Source: CBDVBD01 sp965372135 (GTDB taxonomy: Bacteria; Electryoneota; RPQS01; CBDVBD01). Taken from it: 24,266 nucleotides of DNA. Of this stretch, positions 1 to 8,162 are shown one piece after another (position 1 is the stretch's first letter; each line of letters starts with the position of its first letter). Location: contig CBDVBD010000032.1 in NCBI GenBank assembly GCA_965372135.1, positions 1-24,266 on the forward strand, in the 5' to 3' direction. Under the pieces are notes generated by a model. That model saw only the letters and a program-made list of their open reading frames with translations. It made no database searches and was not told where the DNA came from. The position numbers and the translations under genes were made by a program.

Positions 1-5
1 TTCAT
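1..5 (-). CDS. Start of a gene running off the left edge (partial)
   Basis: Only the first five bases of this reading frame are visible: an ATG at 5-3 followed by AA, so the protein begins Met-Lys or Met-Asn. A GAGG Shine-Dalgarno sequence at 14-11 sits five bases upstream, and a promoter at 50-78 precedes it. In many bacteria rpmE (ribosomal protein L31) follows rho, and a Met-Lys start would fit, but this is inference from gene order. The product cannot be identified from the window. Confidence 0.4.
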
Positions 6-49
6 GGTATCCTCATGGGAATTTTTCATCATTTTTGATATCGGCGCAT

Positions 50-78
50 AATATACTGATATTTTTTGGAAAAATCAA
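50..78 (-). promoter_or_regulatory. Sigma-70-type promoter for the gene leaving the left edge
   Basis: On the minus strand a -35 box TTGATT (78-73) is followed by a 17-base spacer and a -10 box TATATT (55-50). It lies directly behind the rho stop codon, and the expected start of transcription is about 38 bases before the ATG at 5-3. No GC-rich terminator hairpin is seen after rho, so rho transcripts may also read through. Confidence 0.5.
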
Positions 79-82
79 GAGT

Positions 83-1330
83 TTATTTTCTCATGCTCTC
101 AAAGAAACGAGTGTTGCTTTTGGTCTCCCTCATCTTTCCCTGCAGGAATTTCATGGTTTCCACCGGGTTGTTGCTGTCTAAGAAGGACCGGAGGATGTAC
201 GTCTTGTTCAGGACGTCTTCAGACAACAGGAGTTCTTCCTTTCTGGTACCGGATTTTTTCACATCGATGGCAGGGAATATCCGGACTTCCGACATGGAGC
301 GATCTAGGACTAACTCCATGTTTCCGGTGCCTTTAAATTCCTCGAAGATGACTTCATCCATGCGGGACCCTGTGTCGATAAGAGCGGTGCCGATGATGGT
401 AAGGCTGCCGCCTTCTTCGATATTTCGAGCCGCTCCGAAAAAGCGCTTGGGTTCGTACAGGGCATTAGCGTCCACACCGCCGGACAGGATGCGTCCGCTG
501 TGGGGCATGACGCTGTTGTGGGCGCGGGCTAACCGCGTAATGCTGTCCAAGAGGATTACCACGTCTTTGTTGTATTCCACCAGCCGTTTGGCTTTTTCGA
601 TGACCATGCTGGATACTTGAAGATGCCGTTCCGGTTTTTCGTCGAAGGTGGAACTAATCACTTCGGCTTTCACCCCTCGCTCCATTTCGGTGACTTCTTC
701 CGGGCGTTCGTCGATTAACAGAATGATTAGTGTCACCTCAGGATGGTTGGTGGTGATGGCATTGGCGATTTTCTGGAGCAGCACGGTTTTACCGGTGCGT
801 GGTGGTGCAACAATGACGGCACGCTGTCCTTTTCCCACCGGAGTAAAGATATCGATGATTCGGGTTGAGATATCTTTGGGGTCGTATTCCAGGTCAAATT
901 TTTCCCGGGGGAACAGAGGTGTCAGGTTGTCGAACAGGATACGTTCACGGGTGGTTTCCGGGTTGGCGAAGTTCACGGCTTCCACTTTTAGCAGTGCGAA
1001 GAAGCGCTCGTTTTCCTTGGGCGGTCGCACTTGACCGGACACGATGTGTCCTTTTCGCAGTCCGAAACGTTTGATTTGGGACGGCGACACGTAGATGTCA
1101 TCGGGTCCGGGCAGGTAGTTGGAATTGACCGACCGGAGGAATCCGTAGCCATCGGGCAGGATTTCCAGTACTCCGCTACCGAAAATGTTCCCGTCAACTT
1201 CGGCTTGTTTTTCCAGGATTTTAAAGATTAAGTCAGACTTTCTAAGTCCGGCGAATTCCTTAACTTTCAGTTTTTTGGCGAGTTTGTTCAGTTCAGCAAC
1301 TTTTAATGACGTCAGTTCGGCGATATCCAT
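83..1330 (-). CDS. rho: Transcription termination factor Rho
   Basis: Rho is the hexameric RNA-dependent ATPase/helicase that ends transcription in the cytoplasm. The 415-residue product has the usual length. Residues 1-45 form the N-terminal helical domain. The cold-shock-like RNA-binding domain follows, with GYGFLR at 61-66 and the DDIYVSPSQIKRF stretch at 77-89. The RecA-like ATPase domain has Walker A APPRTGKT at 175-182, the catalytic-Glu region DERPEE at 208-213, Walker B VVILLD ending at Asp262, and the secondary RNA-binding loop around HSGRILSGG at 277-285. No insertion or truncation is seen. The ATG is supported by GAGG at 1339-1336, five bases upstream. It is the last gene of the envelope run but is separated from the amidase by 262 bases, so it probably has its own promoter. 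Confidence 0.98.
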   Translation of the reverse strand: MDIAELTSLKVAELNKLAKKLKVKEFAGLRKSDLIFKILEKQAEVDGNIFGSGVLEILPDGYGFLRSVNSNYLPGPDDIYVSPSQIKRFGLRKGHIVSGQVRPPKENERFFALLKVEAVNFANPETTRERILFDNLTPLFPREKFDLEYDPKDISTRIIDIFTPVGKGQRAVIVAPPRTGKTVLLQKIANAITTNHPEVTLIILLIDERPEEVTEMERGVKAEVISSTFDEKPERHLQVSSMVIEKAKRLVEYNKDVVILLDSITRLARAHNSVMPHSGRILSGGVDANALYEPKRFFGAARNIEEGGSLTIIGTALIDTGSRMDEVIFEEFKGTGNMELVLDRSMSEVRIFPAIDVKKSGTRKEELLLSEDVLNKTYILRSFLDSNNPVETMKFLQGKMRETKSNTRFFESMRK

Positions 1331-1545
1331 ACGAACCTCAACATAGAATAGTGTACAGTTTTAATGATCAGAAAATTTCCCAATACGTTCAGTAGAACCA
1401 CCGGAAGTCTAATTCCTTGCAAGAGAAAACCACTAAGAAATTCATCTGACTAAACAGGGATCAAGAACGACTTGTGGTGGGGAATTTCTACAGTTTTTAG
1501 AGGATTCCGCAGGTAAGCGGGTGATATGTAAAGGATAGTACCCAT

Positions 1546-1574
1546 AAACTACGGATAAAATTTTCAAAAGTCAA
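1546..1574 (-). promoter_or_regulatory. Possible rho promoter with a long leader
   Basis: The minus strand carries TTGACT (1574-1569), a 17-base spacer and TAGTTT (1551-1546); the -35 is good and the -10 is weak. It would give rho an untranslated leader of roughly 210 bases. Long leaders fit the known autoregulation of rho by attenuation in other bacteria, but no leader peptide with a ribosome binding site and no clear terminator hairpin is visible in 1331-1592. Confidence 0.28.
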
Positions 1575-1592
1575 GGGTAATCGAAATTTTTT

Positions 1593-2753
1593 CTACAATC
1601 CTTGACGACGATTAACGAATTCTTTCACGGATTGGCAGATAGCCTCCGCTAATTGTTGTTGGAATTGGGCGCTTCGCAGCAGCATCTCCTCTTTCGGGTG
1701 GGATAAGAATCCCATTTCGAAAAGGATGGCAGGCATGGAAGCGCCGATAAGGACATAGAACCCGGCTTGATCCACGCCGCGATTGGGTAGATTCAAGGTG
1801 CGGGATGTTTCGTCCTGCACCACCGAAGCTAGTTCCTCGCTTTCCTTCATAAAATTGTTTTGCGCCATGGCGGTCAAAATATAGCCTTCGTCGGTTAGGT
1901 CCGGATATTCGGCGGTGGTTTCTTCGTATTGGATCACAGAGTTTTCCGCTAACGCCACTTCAAGAGCACGTTCCCGCCGAGCCGGTGCCAGGAAATAGGT
2001 TTCGATCCCTCGAGCCCGCTTGCTGCGTTCGGCGTTACAGTGCAATGACAAGAACAGCTTTCCACCGGCAGCGTTGGCGATTTTCCCCCGCTCCGACAGG
2101 GGCACGAATATATCGCTCTCGCGGGTCATGATTACTTTTACGTTTAGGCATTCTTCCAAGAGCGGTTTCAGACGTTTTGCCACTTGCAGGACGATGGTTT
2201 TTTCCCGGGTTCCTTTTTTTCCGCTGGCGCCGGGATCCTTCCCGCCGTGTCCCGGATCAATCACGATGACATCGAACGCCCATTTGTCGCGTTCGGTACT
2301 CAAAGTGTTCGCCAAGTCCGGGTCACGATGGTGGTAACGCACTTCATCCAATTCGGGACGGTACGCCATCCTAAATCCCAAATCCGAAAGCAGGTCTAAG
2401 GCGCCAAGCAGCGGCACATAATAGTGGTTTTGGAAACGCTGGACCTCTACAGTGAATTGAATCACACGATTTGGTAAAGCCACGAATGAAGAGCTTTCAT
2501 CGAATCGCACTGTGGTTTCATCGGGGGCAGTCCACTGACAGTTCCCGCCGGATGGGTCAGTATGTACCGTAATCCCCAACCCCTGCCCCAGGGCTTCCAA
2601 TTCGATCATTCGGACTTCGCCTACCCATAAGGATGGTACGGTGAAGTCACCGTCATCCCCGGAAAACTGTACATCGATGGCGTGGGTGAACGACCCAATA
2701 CCAAAAAACAAGACCAGGGATAGGATAATACCAATGCTAAGTGATTTCATCAT
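1593..2753 (-). CDS. N-acetylmuramoyl-L-alanine amidase, secreted (Amidase_3)
   Basis: This enzyme cleaves the amide bond between N-acetylmuramic acid and the L-alanine of the stem peptide in the periplasm. The 386-residue protein starts with a signal peptide (hydrophobic core 7-22, likely cleavage after THA at 25). Residues about 30-145 form a beta-rich N-terminal domain resembling the copper-amine-oxidase-like or AMIN-type substrate-targeting domains. The zinc amidase domain covers about 160-383. Zinc ligands are His169 in IDPGHGGKDPGA, Glu184 in TREKT and His238 in SLHCNA; the catalytic Glu346 lies in FEMGFLSHPKEE. All key residues are present. The gene begins 16 bases after the glycosyltransferase stop, so the two are probably co-transcribed. 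A role in septal splitting or envelope remodelling is expected, but the AmiA/B/C subtype cannot be told. Confidence 0.94.
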   Translation of the reverse strand: MMKSLSIGIILSLVLFFGIGSFTHAIDVQFSGDDGDFTVPSLWVGEVRMIELEALGQGLGITVHTDPSGGNCQWTAPDETTVRFDESSSFVALPNRVIQFTVEVQRFQNHYYVPLLGALDLLSDLGFRMAYRPELDEVRYHHRDPDLANTLSTERDKWAFDVIVIDPGHGGKDPGASGKKGTREKTIVLQVAKRLKPLLEECLNVKVIMTRESDIFVPLSERGKIANAAGGKLFLSLHCNAERSKRARGIETYFLAPARRERALEVALAENSVIQYEETTAEYPDLTDEGYILTAMAQNNFMKESEELASVVQDETSRTLNLPNRGVDQAGFYVLIGASMPAILFEMGFLSHPKEEMLLRSAQFQQQLAEAICQSVKEFVNRRQGL

Positions 2754-2769
2754 TTAAAGCTTAGGATTT

Positions 2770-3639
2770 TTAGTTCATTTTCGGGGTTCGGAATTTTCCG
2801 GTGACCGCTAATCCAGCGACACGGATAGCTTCCAACATCATGCCGAAGGGTATCAATAGCCAGTGATACCATTTGGCGTATTTCTTCAGGAATATCAATT
2901 GACTGCGCAGCCGGTTCCGGATTTTGAAGCCGCTGAGCTGTCCCCCCGCAGAGGCTGATATTTTATGCCACAATTTACCTTCGGGGGCATATACCACGCG
3001 ATAATCGGCTTGCCGGGCTCGCAGGCACCAATCGCTGTCTTCATTGTACATGGGATAGGATTCATCGAGTAAGCCGATGTGTTCGATAACTTTACGGCGG
3101 ATCATAAGCGCGCATCCGGTGATATAATCGACATCACGAACCTGGTTATACTGCCCCATGTCCTTTTGCCGAATGCCAATGTGACGGGATCCCCTGCCCC
3201 ATAATGAGATCTTGCCACCGGCGAACCAGAGCACGTCCCGGGGTTGCCAATAGTAGATCTTAGGTCCCACGATTCCGATTTCGGGATCGCTTTCCCCCAC
3301 CGATACCAGGGCGTACAGCAGTCCGGGATCGACTTCAACGTCATTATTCAACAGCAGTACCCATTCTATGTGCTGCTCCATCAAGTGCTTAATGCCGACA
3401 TTATTCCCACCCGCGAACATCAAATTCTGAGGATTGGCGATGAGGTCGATTTTGTCCCCGAATTCGTATCGGATTGCTTCCACAGTGCCATCTTCAGAGG
3501 CATTGTCCACCATAGTGATGCGGAAGTTGGGATAGGTACATTGCAGGACTGACCGCAGGCACTGCTGAGTCAGTTCCTTACCGTTCCAGGTGAGAATGAC
3601 GATGCCGATTGTAGGGTAATTATCGAGAGTGTACTGCAA
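2770..3639 (-). CDS. Family 2 glycosyltransferase (WbbL/rhamnosyltransferase-like)
   Basis: A 289-residue GT-A glycosyltransferase that transfers an activated sugar to a surface polysaccharide or glycoprotein acceptor. The nucleotide-sugar pocket is seen in GIVILTWNG (12-20) and VDNASEDGT (44-52). The metal-binding DXD equivalent is LLLNNDVEVD (95-104). The acceptor/catalytic region contains GCALMIRR (175-182) and LLDESYPMYNEDSDWCLR (190-207), the pattern of rhamnosyltransferase-like GT2 enzymes. A C-terminal hydrophobic and basic segment (about 256-280) may hold it at the inner membrane. The start is TTG, chosen because AAGGAG lies five bases upstream. It sits between the barrel-protein gene (34-base gap) and the amidase. 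The donor and acceptor sugars cannot be told from sequence. Confidence 0.9.
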   Translation of the reverse strand: MQYTLDNYPTIGIVILTWNGKELTQQCLRSVLQCTYPNFRITMVDNASEDGTVEAIRYEFGDKIDLIANPQNLMFAGGNNVGIKHLMEQHIEWVLLLNNDVEVDPGLLYALVSVGESDPEIGIVGPKIYYWQPRDVLWFAGGKISLWGRGSRHIGIRQKDMGQYNQVRDVDYITGCALMIRRKVIEHIGLLDESYPMYNEDSDWCLRARQADYRVVYAPEGKLWHKISASAGGQLSGFKIRNRLRSQLIFLKKYAKWYHWLLIPFGMMLEAIRVAGLAVTGKFRTPKMN

Positions 3640-3673
3640 GCAGGCTCCTTTTAGGTCATGCGATTTCCGTAAT

Positions 3674-5614
3674 TTATGACCGTTTCCATTGTAAGGCTAT
3701 TCCCACGTCGTAGGTTTGGTTCGCGGGAATTTCGTCCCAGCCGGACCCGACTTGATCGACACCGTGATATGTAGTGAACGCCGATTTCAGCCATAAGTTC
3801 CAACCGGGGGCAATCACCCATTTTAGGCGGCTGGATAACCGCCGTCCCCGCCCGTAATACAATTGGTTAACCAGCCGTCCGGGCAGGTCGTCTTCGTAAG
3901 CATAAATCCTGGCGCCATATACCGGAGCATCGAAGGTTGCGATGCGAAATTTGGCTGTCAACCTGCGACCGTCGGCGAATACAGTCTGCCCGTAGAGCAT
4001 CCATCCGGTTCCACATTCCAACAATGCCGGGGTATCGAAGGTGATTTGTTCCCACCGCAGCCGGAACGACCGGTGGGTGCTTTCTCGCCAGTCCCATTGC
4101 AGCCGGGTGCCAAGGCGGGTTTCATCGACTATGGCTTCGTTTTCCATATCTTCTACTTGTGATCCCTTCAGGCGTGCCGATAACGTATGGTCACCGAGTT
4201 TTTGGTTTAAGGATACAATCACACCGGAACCGTGCCGGGGGAATGGGAAAGAATAGGTGCGCCAGGGGCTCCGGAATATATCGGCACGGCTCGATAAGGC
4301 AGCGCCTCGCCATAATGGTAATTTCAAAGCCAGGAGCCAGCCTTCTTCATTAGCAGCGTCATCACCCCATTCGGATAACGTTACCGCATGGAAATTTTGA
4401 AATTCGGGATCGTACCAACGATAGATGCATCCGACCTGAGCGGCATGGATGTCATACGTACCTTCTACCAGGACTGCAATTCCGCCGGATCGTGACCGGG
4501 CGATCTCCCCGCCGAATTTGATGACGCCCAGTTTGGTAGTGAGGTTTGCGCCAATCACCGAATTCCTGTCACCGGAGAATTCATAGTGTTGGGTGATGGA
4601 GTCACGCTCACTGAAATCAGGTCTATAATCGACTTGGTATGCGGTAATGCCGACGGTGAGACGGTTGGTGGTCAGTTCCAGATGCCCGCCCCAGAGGTCT
4701 TCGCGCAGTTGCTGCCGGGTGGCTTCTTCCGACGATGACCGGTGTAGTCCGGTGGTATAAATCGTCGCCACCGTGCTGCCGGAATCGGATCTGGCATCGC
4801 GAAACACCCGGCTCACGAATAACGACAAGGTCAGATTGCGGAAGTGGCTGCGGCAAGCGGCACCCTGGAAATACCGGAATTCACTGGTAGAGGCGAATTC
4901 CCGCACACCGATGGGATACCGGGGTAAGATAGCCAGGGGATCGGCAGTAGTGGCGGACAACCGGAAACCGTTGGACAATACCAAACCCTGACCAAATCCC
5001 AGCCGGTAGTTTCCGAGGATCCATCGGTCATCGGGACTTAGGATGCCGTCAGCGCGTAGAAACAGCGCTTGATGGTCATTCCAGCGGATTTCGCCAGGGT
5101 CTTTTTGTATCACACCACCCCAAGAAATATTCCCACGGGAAAACCTGATTTGGTGACTGGCGCCCACAGGATCGCCCTGATATTTGTGTTCCGAATAGCC
5201 GCGGCTGTGGGGATACCGGCGGTGGTATCGAGTCAGAATTCGCGATGATATTCCAACAGGTTGAGGGATAGGCTCCGCCGTTATATACGGTTGAAGAGCT
5301 GTATATAAATCAAGCGTGACACCGGGAATATTCAGGATTTCATCGGTGGTTTTCAGGGGGTAATGTCGGTTGCGGTACGATATTATCGCCGAGATCAGAA
5401 GCGGGTCCAGGAACAAAGCTTCCTGCAACTGGTCAGCGGTGGCGCGATTCAGATCGATGGGATCTTCTTCCAGGGCAGCAAAGTGAGTTCGGATGGAAGG
5501 ATCTGTACCGGCGGCTTCCCAGAGTTCCTCTAATTCCTGGGAACCCACGACCAAGGGGAGTAGTGTCATTAATAGTGCCAGTATGACGGCAAGATGCTTC
5601 AATGCTGTCCCCAT
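3674..5614 (-). CDS. Secreted helix-hairpin-helix protein with C-terminal outer-membrane beta-barrel
   Basis: A 646-residue protein of unknown function. It begins with a signal peptide (basic start, hydrophobic core about 8-24, small residues at VVGS). Residues about 50-112 hold two helix-hairpin-helix-like repeats: IDLNRATADQLQ followed by a second unit around DEILNIPGV, the ComEA/T2SK-like pattern. Residues from about 125 to the end alternate polar and aromatic/hydrophobic residues over many short strands, as in outer-membrane beta-barrels, ending in GIALQWKRS. The ATG at 5614 is chosen because it puts the signal peptide at the N-terminus; a TTG at 5638 would add eight residues. The start overlaps the end of the PorV/PorQ-like gene by 16 bases, which implies translational coupling and a shared job in the outer membrane. 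I infer an outer-membrane protein with a periplasmic HhH domain; whether that domain binds DNA is unknown. Confidence 0.78.
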   Translation of the reverse strand: MGTALKHLAVILALLMTLLPLVVGSQELEELWEAAGTDPSIRTHFAALEEDPIDLNRATADQLQEALFLDPLLISAIISYRNRHYPLKTTDEILNIPGVTLDLYTALQPYITAEPIPQPVGISSRILTRYHRRYPHSRGYSEHKYQGDPVGASHQIRFSRGNISWGGVIQKDPGEIRWNDHQALFLRADGILSPDDRWILGNYRLGFGQGLVLSNGFRLSATTADPLAILPRYPIGVREFASTSEFRYFQGAACRSHFRNLTLSLFVSRVFRDARSDSGSTVATIYTTGLHRSSSEEATRQQLREDLWGGHLELTTNRLTVGITAYQVDYRPDFSERDSITQHYEFSGDRNSVIGANLTTKLGVIKFGGEIARSRSGGIAVLVEGTYDIHAAQVGCIYRWYDPEFQNFHAVTLSEWGDDAANEEGWLLALKLPLWRGAALSSRADIFRSPWRTYSFPFPRHGSGVIVSLNQKLGDHTLSARLKGSQVEDMENEAIVDETRLGTRLQWDWRESTHRSFRLRWEQITFDTPALLECGTGWMLYGQTVFADGRRLTAKFRIATFDAPVYGARIYAYEDDLPGRLVNQLYYGRGRRLSSRLKWVIAPGWNLWLKSAFTTYHGVDQVGSGWDEIPANQTYDVGIALQWKRS

Positions 5615-6459
5615 CGCAGGCTGATGGAATGGGTCCAACCCAGCTCTTGGTGCGTCAGCGCACCGTAATCAAACTGCCACCCTTTCCATAGTATTCCGAA
5701 TCCGACCGAAGCACGATTGGGACGGTACTGCAAGCCGGCACGGGTGACGATGTATTGATTCAGGAACACTTCGGTGCCGAATTTGTACGTTTCCGGATAC
5801 CGGGGGTCTTTGGATAAGTCAAAAGCTGCCTGGATGCGATTGGCGATGCGATAGGAGATCCCGGTAACGGTCTCTTGAGGCAAGGGATCTCCGGATTCAC
5901 CGATTTTGCCTTCTGTGAGGTTGCGCCCCCATAAGCCCCATACCAAATTGCGTATGGGTTGGGCTTGAATTCCCAAGGATAGGGAAAAGTCACTGTCGGA
6001 CCCGTAGTTGGTGATGGTCAGCCAATGATAAGCAACAGTCGCACCCAATGATACCAGATAACCTAAAGATCGACCGTAGGAAATTTCCGCTTCCACCTCG
6101 CGGTAGATGTCGTTACCGAAAGACTGCAACGCCAGCCCTATGCCGCCATCAGCCACCGGATATGCTAAGGAGAAGGTGGTGATGGTTAGATCGGTGAGGT
6201 TGAAGAGCCGGCGGTAACCCAATTCCACTCCGACCCATCGGGTGCCAGATAATCCTGCCGGGTTGCCTTGGATGCTGGTTAATGGATCCATATCGCCGCA
6301 GATACAGCCGCCCAAGGATTGGGCACGGGTATTGCCGGGTTCGGTGTCGAAAGCAGCGAAAATTGCCGTGATGGGGATGGTCAACATTACCGTCACAATC
6401 CACGTTTTTCGCTTGACTTCGCCCAGGAAATTTTCTAACTTGAAGGGGAACAGGTTCAA
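5599..6459 (-). CDS. PorV/PorQ-like outer-membrane barrel protein
   Basis: An outer-membrane protein of about 286 residues resembling the PorV/PorQ/UPF0164 group. Key features are an early AQSLGG...DPLTSIQGNPAGLSG stretch, typical of the N-terminal plug region (NPA motif), followed by many amphipathic beta strands and a terminal SISLRWGQH. The signal peptide is KRKTWIVTV followed by a hydrophobic core. The start is uncertain: TTG at 6459 has AAGG five bases upstream and is used here; TTG at 6477 would add six residues, and ATG at 6387 would remove the basic part of the signal peptide. It is the first gene of the envelope run and diverges from the PorD-like gene. Members of this group serve type IX secretion (PorV, PorQ) or lipid/aromatic transport (FadL-like); which applies here cannot be decided. 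Confidence 0.72.
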   Translation of the reverse strand: MNLFPFKLENFLGEVKRKTWIVTVMLTIPITAIFAAFDTEPGNTRAQSLGGCICGDMDPLTSIQGNPAGLSGTRWVGVELGYRRLFNLTDLTITTFSLAYPVADGGIGLALQSFGNDIYREVEAEISYGRSLGYLVSLGATVAYHWLTITNYGSDSDFSLSLGIQAQPIRNLVWGLWGRNLTEGKIGESGDPLPQETVTGISYRIANRIQAAFDLSKDPRYPETYKFGTEVFLNQYIVTRAGLQYRPNRASVGFGILWKGWQFDYGALTHQELGWTHSISLRWGQH

Positions 6460-6508
6460 TGACGCCTTAGAGTGCAATTCTGGAGGTATCTCCCCGGAGG
6501 TTTTCGTG

Positions 6509-7363
6509 ATGTATCGATTTGTTTTCTATAGTATTGTAATACTTCTGATGTCCTGTACATTAGTGATCGGTCAGGAGATCGAGGCGACGGTCGAAGTGGT
6601 GTTAGACAAGCTTCCCATCGAAAATCAGGAGAAGCTGGCGAATTTGTCTGATGAACTGCAACTCTATCTGAACCGATATGAATGGTGTCAGAACGAGTAT
6701 GGATACAAGGTGCCGGTATCGGTGAATGTCTATTTTGAGAAAGCGAAAGCCACCAGCCGGGAAGACCGATACGAATCCAGGTTTATTATTTCCAATCAAT
6801 CGGATGTGCAGTATTCGGATTATCGCTGGGAATTTAATATGGATCAAAATCCCCGACTCGAGCATTCCGCAATCTACGATCCATTCACCGGACTAATTGA
6901 TTTCTATATTTATCTGATATTAGGATTCGAATTTGACCGTATCGAAAAATTAGGTGGCAGAGATTATTTTCAAAATACACGAAATGTAGTGGAGCAAGCG
7001 AAATTCGGGCGATTCATACGGGGTTGGGATCGTCGAGAGAATATCCTTGATGATATTTTATCCGACGAAAATCAACCCATGCGGGAGATGAGGTTCTATT
7101 ATTACACTGGCATTTATTATTACGAATTTCAGGAGCTTCCTGATGCTAAGCTGTATTTGAAGAAGGCACTAAGTTATTTTGAAAATCTTCCCGATGACGC
7201 AATGGAACGTTTCTATTCATTGAATTATCACCAGATGGGGCTGGCATTGAAACAATTGGAGATGCAGGGTGAATTGGAACTCTTGATGCGTATAGACAAA
7301 GTCCCTGAACATCGGATACATTATCAAGCGCAATGGGAAGAGTTGACCGGGAAATCACGATAA
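6509..7363 (+). CDS. PorD-like protein (DUF4835)
   Basis: A 284-residue exported protein with a signal peptide ending near IGQE (residues 1-20, with Cys at 15 as a possible lipoprotein site). The body matches my memory of the DUF4835/PorD family: an N-terminal segment with LYLNRYEW, a middle PRLEHSAIYDPFTGLIDFY stretch corresponding to the RPVYNSSY-like region, then YLILGFEFDRIEKLGG, a conserved GWDRREN and a C-terminal helical part. PorD is an accessory protein of Bacteroidota gliding/type IX secretion. The ATG at 6509 is chosen because CCGGAGG lies eight bases upstream and a signal peptide follows; the frame stays open upstream to 6242 but that part is antisense to the PorV-like gene. It diverges from the PorV/PorQ-like gene with starts only about 50 bases apart. 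Confidence 0.75.
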   Translation: MYRFVFYSIVILLMSCTLVIGQEIEATVEVVLDKLPIENQEKLANLSDELQLYLNRYEWCQNEYGYKVPVSVNVYFEKAKATSREDRYESRFIISNQSDVQYSDYRWEFNMDQNPRLEHSAIYDPFTGLIDFYIYLILGFEFDRIEKLGGRDYFQNTRNVVEQAKFGRFIRGWDRRENILDDILSDENQPMREMRFYYYTGIYYYEFQELPDAKLYLKKALSYFENLPDDAMERFYSLNYHQMGLALKQLEMQGELELLMRIDKVPEHRIHYQAQWEELTGKSR

Positions 7364-7426
7364 CTTCGACCCCTGTTTAATGTATTAACTCAATCGACAA
7401 GGATGACATCTTTTTTTATTTTATGC

Positions 7427-7455
7427 TTGACTTTGGAAATAATAGGCATTATCTT
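7427..7455 (+). promoter_or_regulatory. Promoter of the small secreted protein gene
   Basis: TTGACT (7427-7432), 17-base spacer, TATCTT (7450-7455). It lies in the 130-base gap behind the PorD-like gene and about 40 bases before the ATG at 7494. A perfect TATAAT at 7474-7479 is also present but lies too close to the start codon to leave room for the ribosome binding site, so the upstream pair is preferred. Confidence 0.55.
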
Positions 7456-7493
7456 GTTAGTTGTAGGGGTATATATAATCCGAAGGAGGAATA

Positions 7494-7898
7494 ATGCATA
7501 CTCGCAGTATTCTTGTCATTAGTATGGTGATTCTGGTTCCGCTTTTGTTGTGGGCTGGTGCGGACATTTTAGAGTTTACTGCCGAGCCACAGGGGGAATC
7601 TGCGGTGCTTTTAACCTGGCGCACGGGGGTAGAAGTCAGCTTGACAGTGTTTCAAGTACAGCGATCCACCAACGGCAATACATTTTACACCATTGGGAAT
7701 GTGGATCCGACCGGTTCATATTCTGAATACCAATATTTAGATATTAATTTACTGAAACAGTCGGTTAAGACCTATTATTACCGGCTGAAGATGATAGATA
7801 CCAGCGGGGCGGTAACCTATTCTGAAGTTCGGGACGTCACGTTGACATTTTCCGGAATTCAACAGACCTGGGGATCAATCAAGGCGATGTTCCGTTAG
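7494..7898 (+). CDS. Small secreted fibronectin-III-like protein
   Basis: A 134-residue protein with a clear signal peptide (hydrophobic core 5-21, likely cleavage near Ala23). Residues about 25-118 read as one fibronectin-type-III-like beta sandwich: ILEFTAEPQGESAVLLTW, then VFQVQRSTNG, then TYYYRLKMIDTSGAVTYSE. This layout is common in extracellular proteins of FCB bacteria, where it often precedes a C-terminal sorting domain. Here only a 14-residue tail follows, ending in TWGSIKAMFR, with no sorting domain. The Shine-Dalgarno sequence AAGGAGG is strong, and the gene has its own promoter and an intrinsic terminator, so it is a one-gene unit probably made in quantity. No enzyme motif is visible. 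A structural, adhesive or surface-coat role is a guess. Confidence 0.8.
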   Translation: MHTRSILVISMVILVPLLLWAGADILEFTAEPQGESAVLLTWRTGVEVSLTVFQVQRSTNGNTFYTIGNVDPTGSYSEYQYLDINLLKQSVKTYYYRLKMIDTSGAVTYSEVRDVTLTFSGIQQTWGSIKAMFR

Positions 7899-7921
7899 CA
7901 ACATCAATTTGTGACTATTGT

Positions 7922-7947
7922 AAGCGGCTTTTATAGCCGCTTTTTTT
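7922..7947 (+). terminator. Intrinsic terminator of the small secreted protein gene
   Basis: A seven-base stem AAGCGGC (7922-7928) pairs with GCCGCTT (7936-7942) around a seven-base loop and runs into a T tract (7941-7947). It begins 24 bases after the stop codon at 7898 and is the clearest Rho-independent terminator in the window. Confidence 0.9.
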
Positions 7948-8162
7948 ATGCCCTTTTGTCAGGGTTTTTCCCGCCGACAGGCGGACCAGTCATTTGCCGG
8001 TCAATGATGTCTTCGACATCCAGCAGCCACCGGATAAAGAATTTGGCTTACAAGGTAAGATATTATAATAATTGGAATAGTCGATATTTAGGATATGCGT
8101 TAATGATGGAGAGTTGCCCCCGAGCATTCTAAATATGCATTTATCTTAAGTAGATGTGACGG

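Noticed and set aside
66..620. Long open frames antisense to rho, the amidase and the kinases, for example 66-620 and 648-1034 on the plus strand
   Set aside because: They lie wholly inside strongly conserved genes on the other strand, have no ribosome binding sites and show no domain; they are shadows of the real frames.
1389..1445. Eighteen-residue open frame in the rho leader on the minus strand, a possible leader peptide
   Set aside because: No ribosome binding site precedes its ATG, and its sequence does not resemble known rho leader peptides.
6413..6441. TTGACT and TAACTT with a 17-base spacer, a possible plus-strand promoter for the PorD-like gene
   Set aside because: The -10 box matches only three of six positions and lies in the coding start of the divergent gene; not strong enough to list.
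6530..6543. AGTATT-GT-AATACT palindrome near the divergent starts
   Set aside because: It lies inside the PorD-like coding region; six-base arms with short spacers occur many times by chance in 24 kb.
7971..7984. CCGCC-GACA-GGCGG hairpin after the terminator
   Set aside because: No T tract follows on either strand in the right direction, and no second copy was found in the window, so neither terminator nor dispersed repeat is supported.
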